The notes beneath the pieces were generated by a model. It was not told the origin of the DNA. It saw only the letters and a program-made list of their open reading frames with translations, and searched no databases. The position numbers and the translations under genes are program-made. 64,000 nucleotides of DNA from Epiperipatus broadwayi (Eukaryota; Onychophora; Udeonychophora; Euonychophora; Peripatidae), in NCBI GenBank assembly GCA_028023455.1, contig JAQFVV010006256.1, positions 1,984,001 through 2,048,000 on the forward strand. The letters run 5' to 3'. Position 1 is the stretch's first letter. Every line of letters starts with the position of its first letter. This document shows, in pieces, positions 60,535 to 64,000 of this stretch.

Positions 60535-61510
60535 AAGGCTAACATTCTCACAATTCCATGATCTTAATGTTTGCTGACTGCCTGTTAATTAAGTCATGCT
60601 TATATTTGTATATTAGCATAGCCTCTTTTATTTTTATTTTGTATTTTTTTTCAATTTGCTATAATTTAACATTGTTGTAATTGAAGTTAAAACTATAAAT
60701 ACAGGAATTATTATGGTCGTGTAAAATGAATGCTGAGACATTATTATCTACTTTGCAATTTTGACTTGATTTCTGAATTCGTTTTAACAACAGCAAGTAC
60801 TCTTTAGTTTTTTTTCCAATGTACATCTCGATCCATCTATATATTCACTGCCACACCTACACATCCATTTATAAATGATACAATTTTTATTTATAAACAA
60901 GGTTTTATTCTTAGAATTATTTATTAATTTGTTTAATGTAGGTGTGTAAAATGCAATATCACATATACCTTTATAAATCTTTTTTATAAAATTTACTTGA
61001 TCATTCAAAATGTATGGTGCTAATATCCATATTTTTTTATTAGCAGGGGGATCAATATTATTATTAAAATATTTATTCTTATATATCATATTAAAATCTT
61101 TAAAACATTATATATATCATTATAATTGTAACCAACATTTGACAATTCATTCGAATATATTTCAATATTTTTGCCTTTATCCGATAAATATTTGCAAAGA
61201 CTATTATTTCTAAATAAGAAAGATTTTAAACCTGCCATTTTATGTGACACTGGCATTCTTAATTTATATGGAATATAACCTTTTTTACTATTTGTTTAAT
61301 GGTCATACAGTAATCTAGCATACATTGATTTCTAGTTGAACGCACATTAAATGTTCATCTGTTTTTATCCATTTTAAGCCGTTGAAATCATTTAATTCGT
61401 TGAACAACTTTTTAATTGTATTTGGCCTGCCGCATAAAAAACATCATCAACATAGATAATATACAGTAATGTTTTTTGATAACATTCCTTTTTTAGAATA
61501 TTTTATTGTA
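60535..61510 (-). pseudogene. Penelope-like element of a second lineage, RT thumb to GIY-YIG, frameshifted
   Basis: On the minus strand the catalytic LLYIIYVDDVFYAAG lies at about 61440-61460 with YVDD intact. In the next frame comes IKKLFNELNDFNGLKWIKTD, and then a linker broken by frameshifts. The frame 61089-60784 holds the linker and CIIYKWMCRCGSEYIDGSRC, the GIY-like and YIG-like strands. After a stop, shifted frames carry SAFILHDHNN and then KIKIKEAMLIYKYKHDLINR, the C-terminal catalytic-Glu helix, ending near 60570. CRCG in place of CPxxxC and the different C-terminus set it apart from the 28/58 kb family. An older, unreadable 5' part may extend to about 62200. Confidence 0.8.
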
Positions 61511-62419
61511 TGGAAACTTCCAGAAATAATACTATGAATTCAGATATATATATACACACGCTATAAATAATTAGAAAATGTATATTTTGCCACTTATATT
61601 TATATATAGTTCTAAAAAAGTTTGCCATCTTTTAAATTCATCTTCTCCATGCTTCTTAATCTTTAATTCTCTATTTCAAAGCATGTTTAAAGATATTAAC
61701 ATTTTTATTCTGTCTTTAAAAAAAAAGTAAGAGATTGTGTTTTTTCTTTACATTCCTTTGTAATGTATTAGTCAAAATATATCTGCATTTATATATATAT
61801 ATCCGTTTTTATTCTTTTATTTCATGTAAGTTCCTTCTTAATATCATTTAAACATTTTTTTTCTTTCTTCAGACTTCTGCATTTCTAATTTTATCAATAC
61901 AACTTTTTTTTTACTTTGCTTCCAATTAATGTTTCAAATGTTTTCAAATATCTTTTTTTTAATTGTCTATATTTTAAATGTATCACATTTATCACTTTAA
62001 TATTTATCTCATATCTAATAAATATTATATTAAAGCTGTTCTCCAGTCTCAAAATTTAAACCCCATTTTCTGAAAATCAATGTCATAAATATTATCAATA
62101 AAATCAACTTAATTTTTTTTTATAACATTAGCAACAATAATTGGCCTATTGTTTGGGGATTCACATGAAGATGTATTGAATACCAGAAGTGATGAAATTT
62201 CATTCGGTCTATTATTCTATCATTGCTCTAAACCATTCAGAGTGATGATATTCATCCAGTATTAAAATAAAACTACTTGCTTTGTATTTCTATTCAATTT
62301 TATTTTTTCTAAAATAGAATAATTTATTCTAATATTTTTTATTTTATAGAAATATTCCAAATCCTCTTTAAACTTATTTTTGAAAAATTTCTTAATAATA
62401 GTTTATTGCTTACATTTTT
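61511..62419. other. AT-rich gap, possibly the 5' part of the PLE
   Basis: The minus strand has scattered short reading stretches (for example SPNNRPIIVANVIKK near 62150) that could be a decayed upstream part of the Penelope-like element. They are too broken to assign. Confidence 0.3.
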
Positions 62420-62527
62420 TTCCCCCATATGTCATAGCATCGGCCAGGAGGCGAACCCACAACCGTCTGCAACCAACTACTTGCTTGCAAGGCGGCTGCG
62501 ATGACTTCTCGGCTAACAACGCTTGAC
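62420..62527 (-). repeat. tRNA-like short retroposon, copy 2, with 12-base target duplication
   Basis: The tRNA-like unit 62437-62522 is 86 bases, the same length as 17723-17808, with only a few substitutions. The A box is TAGCCGAGAAG and the B box GGTTCGCCTCC on the minus strand. It is followed by TATGACATATGGGGG and a short A run. The direct repeat GCTTACATTTTT flanks it at 62408-62419 and 62528-62539, a clean LINE-type target-site duplication. It is not a functional tRNA. Confidence 0.88.
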
Positions 62528-62539
62528 GCTTACATTTTT

Positions 62540-64000
62540 AATGAAATTACTCATGTGTACCGTGGGAAACTATTTTGAAGATACTTTAATTTTTTGAAAA
62601 ATGATGTCAGATTATTCTATTTCTTCGCTATGAATTTTGGAAAAATGGAGTTGACTAATAATTCTTTCAAGAGGATTAAGTTACAATCATGACTACTTGT
62701 CAAATAGTTTTCAATTATATATATACAATTAAAAAAAATCGCAAGCAAGTATTAATCTATATAAAATGATAACACAAACATAACATAAATGAAATAATCT
62801 TTGTGCAAACAGATTTTTTTTTTCAGCTTGAAATTGATCTGTAAAAAATAACCTCTTGACACTCCCACTTTATACTATACAGACAAAATATTATTAATCA
62901 AAGAACACCACTTTTAATACTACTTGATTCTTCCACATAGAATCTATTCACAGAATCCATTTATATATATATAATTATATTGTGATTCTTATTTATCTTG
63001 TTCTTTATACAATACAATATTATTGATCATTTTTATATGCTTAACATTGTTAAATCTTTTGCATATTATAGTAATAATATTTCCAATTAGTAACACATAT
63101 ACACGCACTTATATATATTCTTACTGTACCGATCACTGCTTTTTCCCGGATTATTTATTATCAGGGATTGGGTAAATTATTCAAACTTCATATGCTAAAT
63201 GACAAGACTAATCTATTTATATACATGTATGGATTAATTCACAGTTCAATGTTAAAATAATATCAACCCATTATATCTCAATTTTATTTAATGAAGATGA
63301 CTGAATTAATATTATTTTAGTCATATTTCCTAGCCAACTTACATGTACATAATATCGTACAGAACCTAAGTTTATGTTTTGACTCACTAAAGACATATTT
63401 ATATGCACTGATATTGATCTTCAGCTTTAAGCACCACTTCTTATAAAATGAGTAAAGAATTATGCAATGAGAGAGGATATGCAGAGAAAGTACGAATAAA
63501 CTATTGGTACAACAATTCCATATATATGCTGTGTTATCTATGTAAAATTATAACTCTCACAGGAAGTGAAATTTAGACTTCATTAAAAGTAGACACAGAA
63601 TGTTATTAATTTTATTAATATTCACTGAGGTATTTTTAATAAATAATTTAATAAAATGATTGACGCTAACTAGGTAATTTTAAAAACAAATCAATTTATT
63701 TTAGGCAAGTGAAATAATACAGTATCATAAAATTGATCTTTTTTCTTATAACATAAATGTTCTTTCACCAAATATGAATAATAAGAATACAAAAAAAATA
63801 CCAATAACACAATAATACAAAACAAGAAAAGCTATCTATATAATTAATTCTATAAGGTTCCATTTTGCCATTACTTGGCTATAGATTAAATCTAAACATT
63901 ATGTGTCTTTTCACATCCATTAATAAGAAGAAAAAAAACAAGTCAAAAGTTTGTGGTTGCCATAAAATTATACTACAAAAACATAAAAAAAATTACAATT
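62540..64000. other. AT-rich region to window end
   Basis: No gene, RNA or repeat recognised beyond short AT tracts. Confidence 0.5.

Overview
The window is AT-rich, intron-scale metazoan DNA, probably from an invertebrate. It has Jockey-like, RTE-like and Penelope-like retroelements, pogo/Tigger-like and hAT-like DNA-transposon ends, tRNA-headed short retroposons, and long pure (TA)n and (AAT)n microsatellites. I found no convincing host protein-coding gene. Nearly every long open frame with recognisable motifs belongs to a transposable element. The species cannot be fixed from this sequence. A Jockey-type LINE hints at an arthropod, but that is inference only.

Left part (1-16.6 kb): this is a LINE graveyard. 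Copy A of an RTE-like LINE runs in from the left edge (to about 1760). Copy B (about 2455-5390) is close to full length and sits inside a decayed Jockey-like LINE (minus strand, pieces at 1960-2455 and 5400-6050). Next come two minus-strand LINEs lying head to tail: a Jockey-superfamily element at 8162-10605 and a Jockey-like element at 10703-13735. Each ends in an (ATT)n tail. A third RTE copy (C, minus) lies at 15758-16536.

Middle (14-49 kb): three long inverted-repeat structures occur across the window, at 14138-14690, 28437-29227 and 54741-55740. The 28 kb structure encloses exactly the GIY-YIG endonuclease domain of a Penelope-like element (PLE). Two copies of a TIR element with TA-flanked CACCTGG ends lie at 26153-27348 and 43011-44300 in opposite orientation. 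The second keeps a fragment resembling a pogo/Tigger transposase C-terminus. A decayed Ty3/Gypsy-like integrase tail lies at 46.4-46.8 kb.

Right part (49-64 kb): there is a 1-kb near-perfect palindrome whose arms each end in a hammerhead-ribozyme-like core (CTGATGA, 6-bp stem, GAAA). There are also two broken PLE copies of different lineages (57.9-59.2 and 60.5-61.5 kb). The 58 kb copy is of the same family as the 28 kb cassette. A tRNA-like short retroposon with a clear 12-bp target duplication lies at 62.4 kb. Large stretches between these features are AT-rich and hold nothing I can identify.
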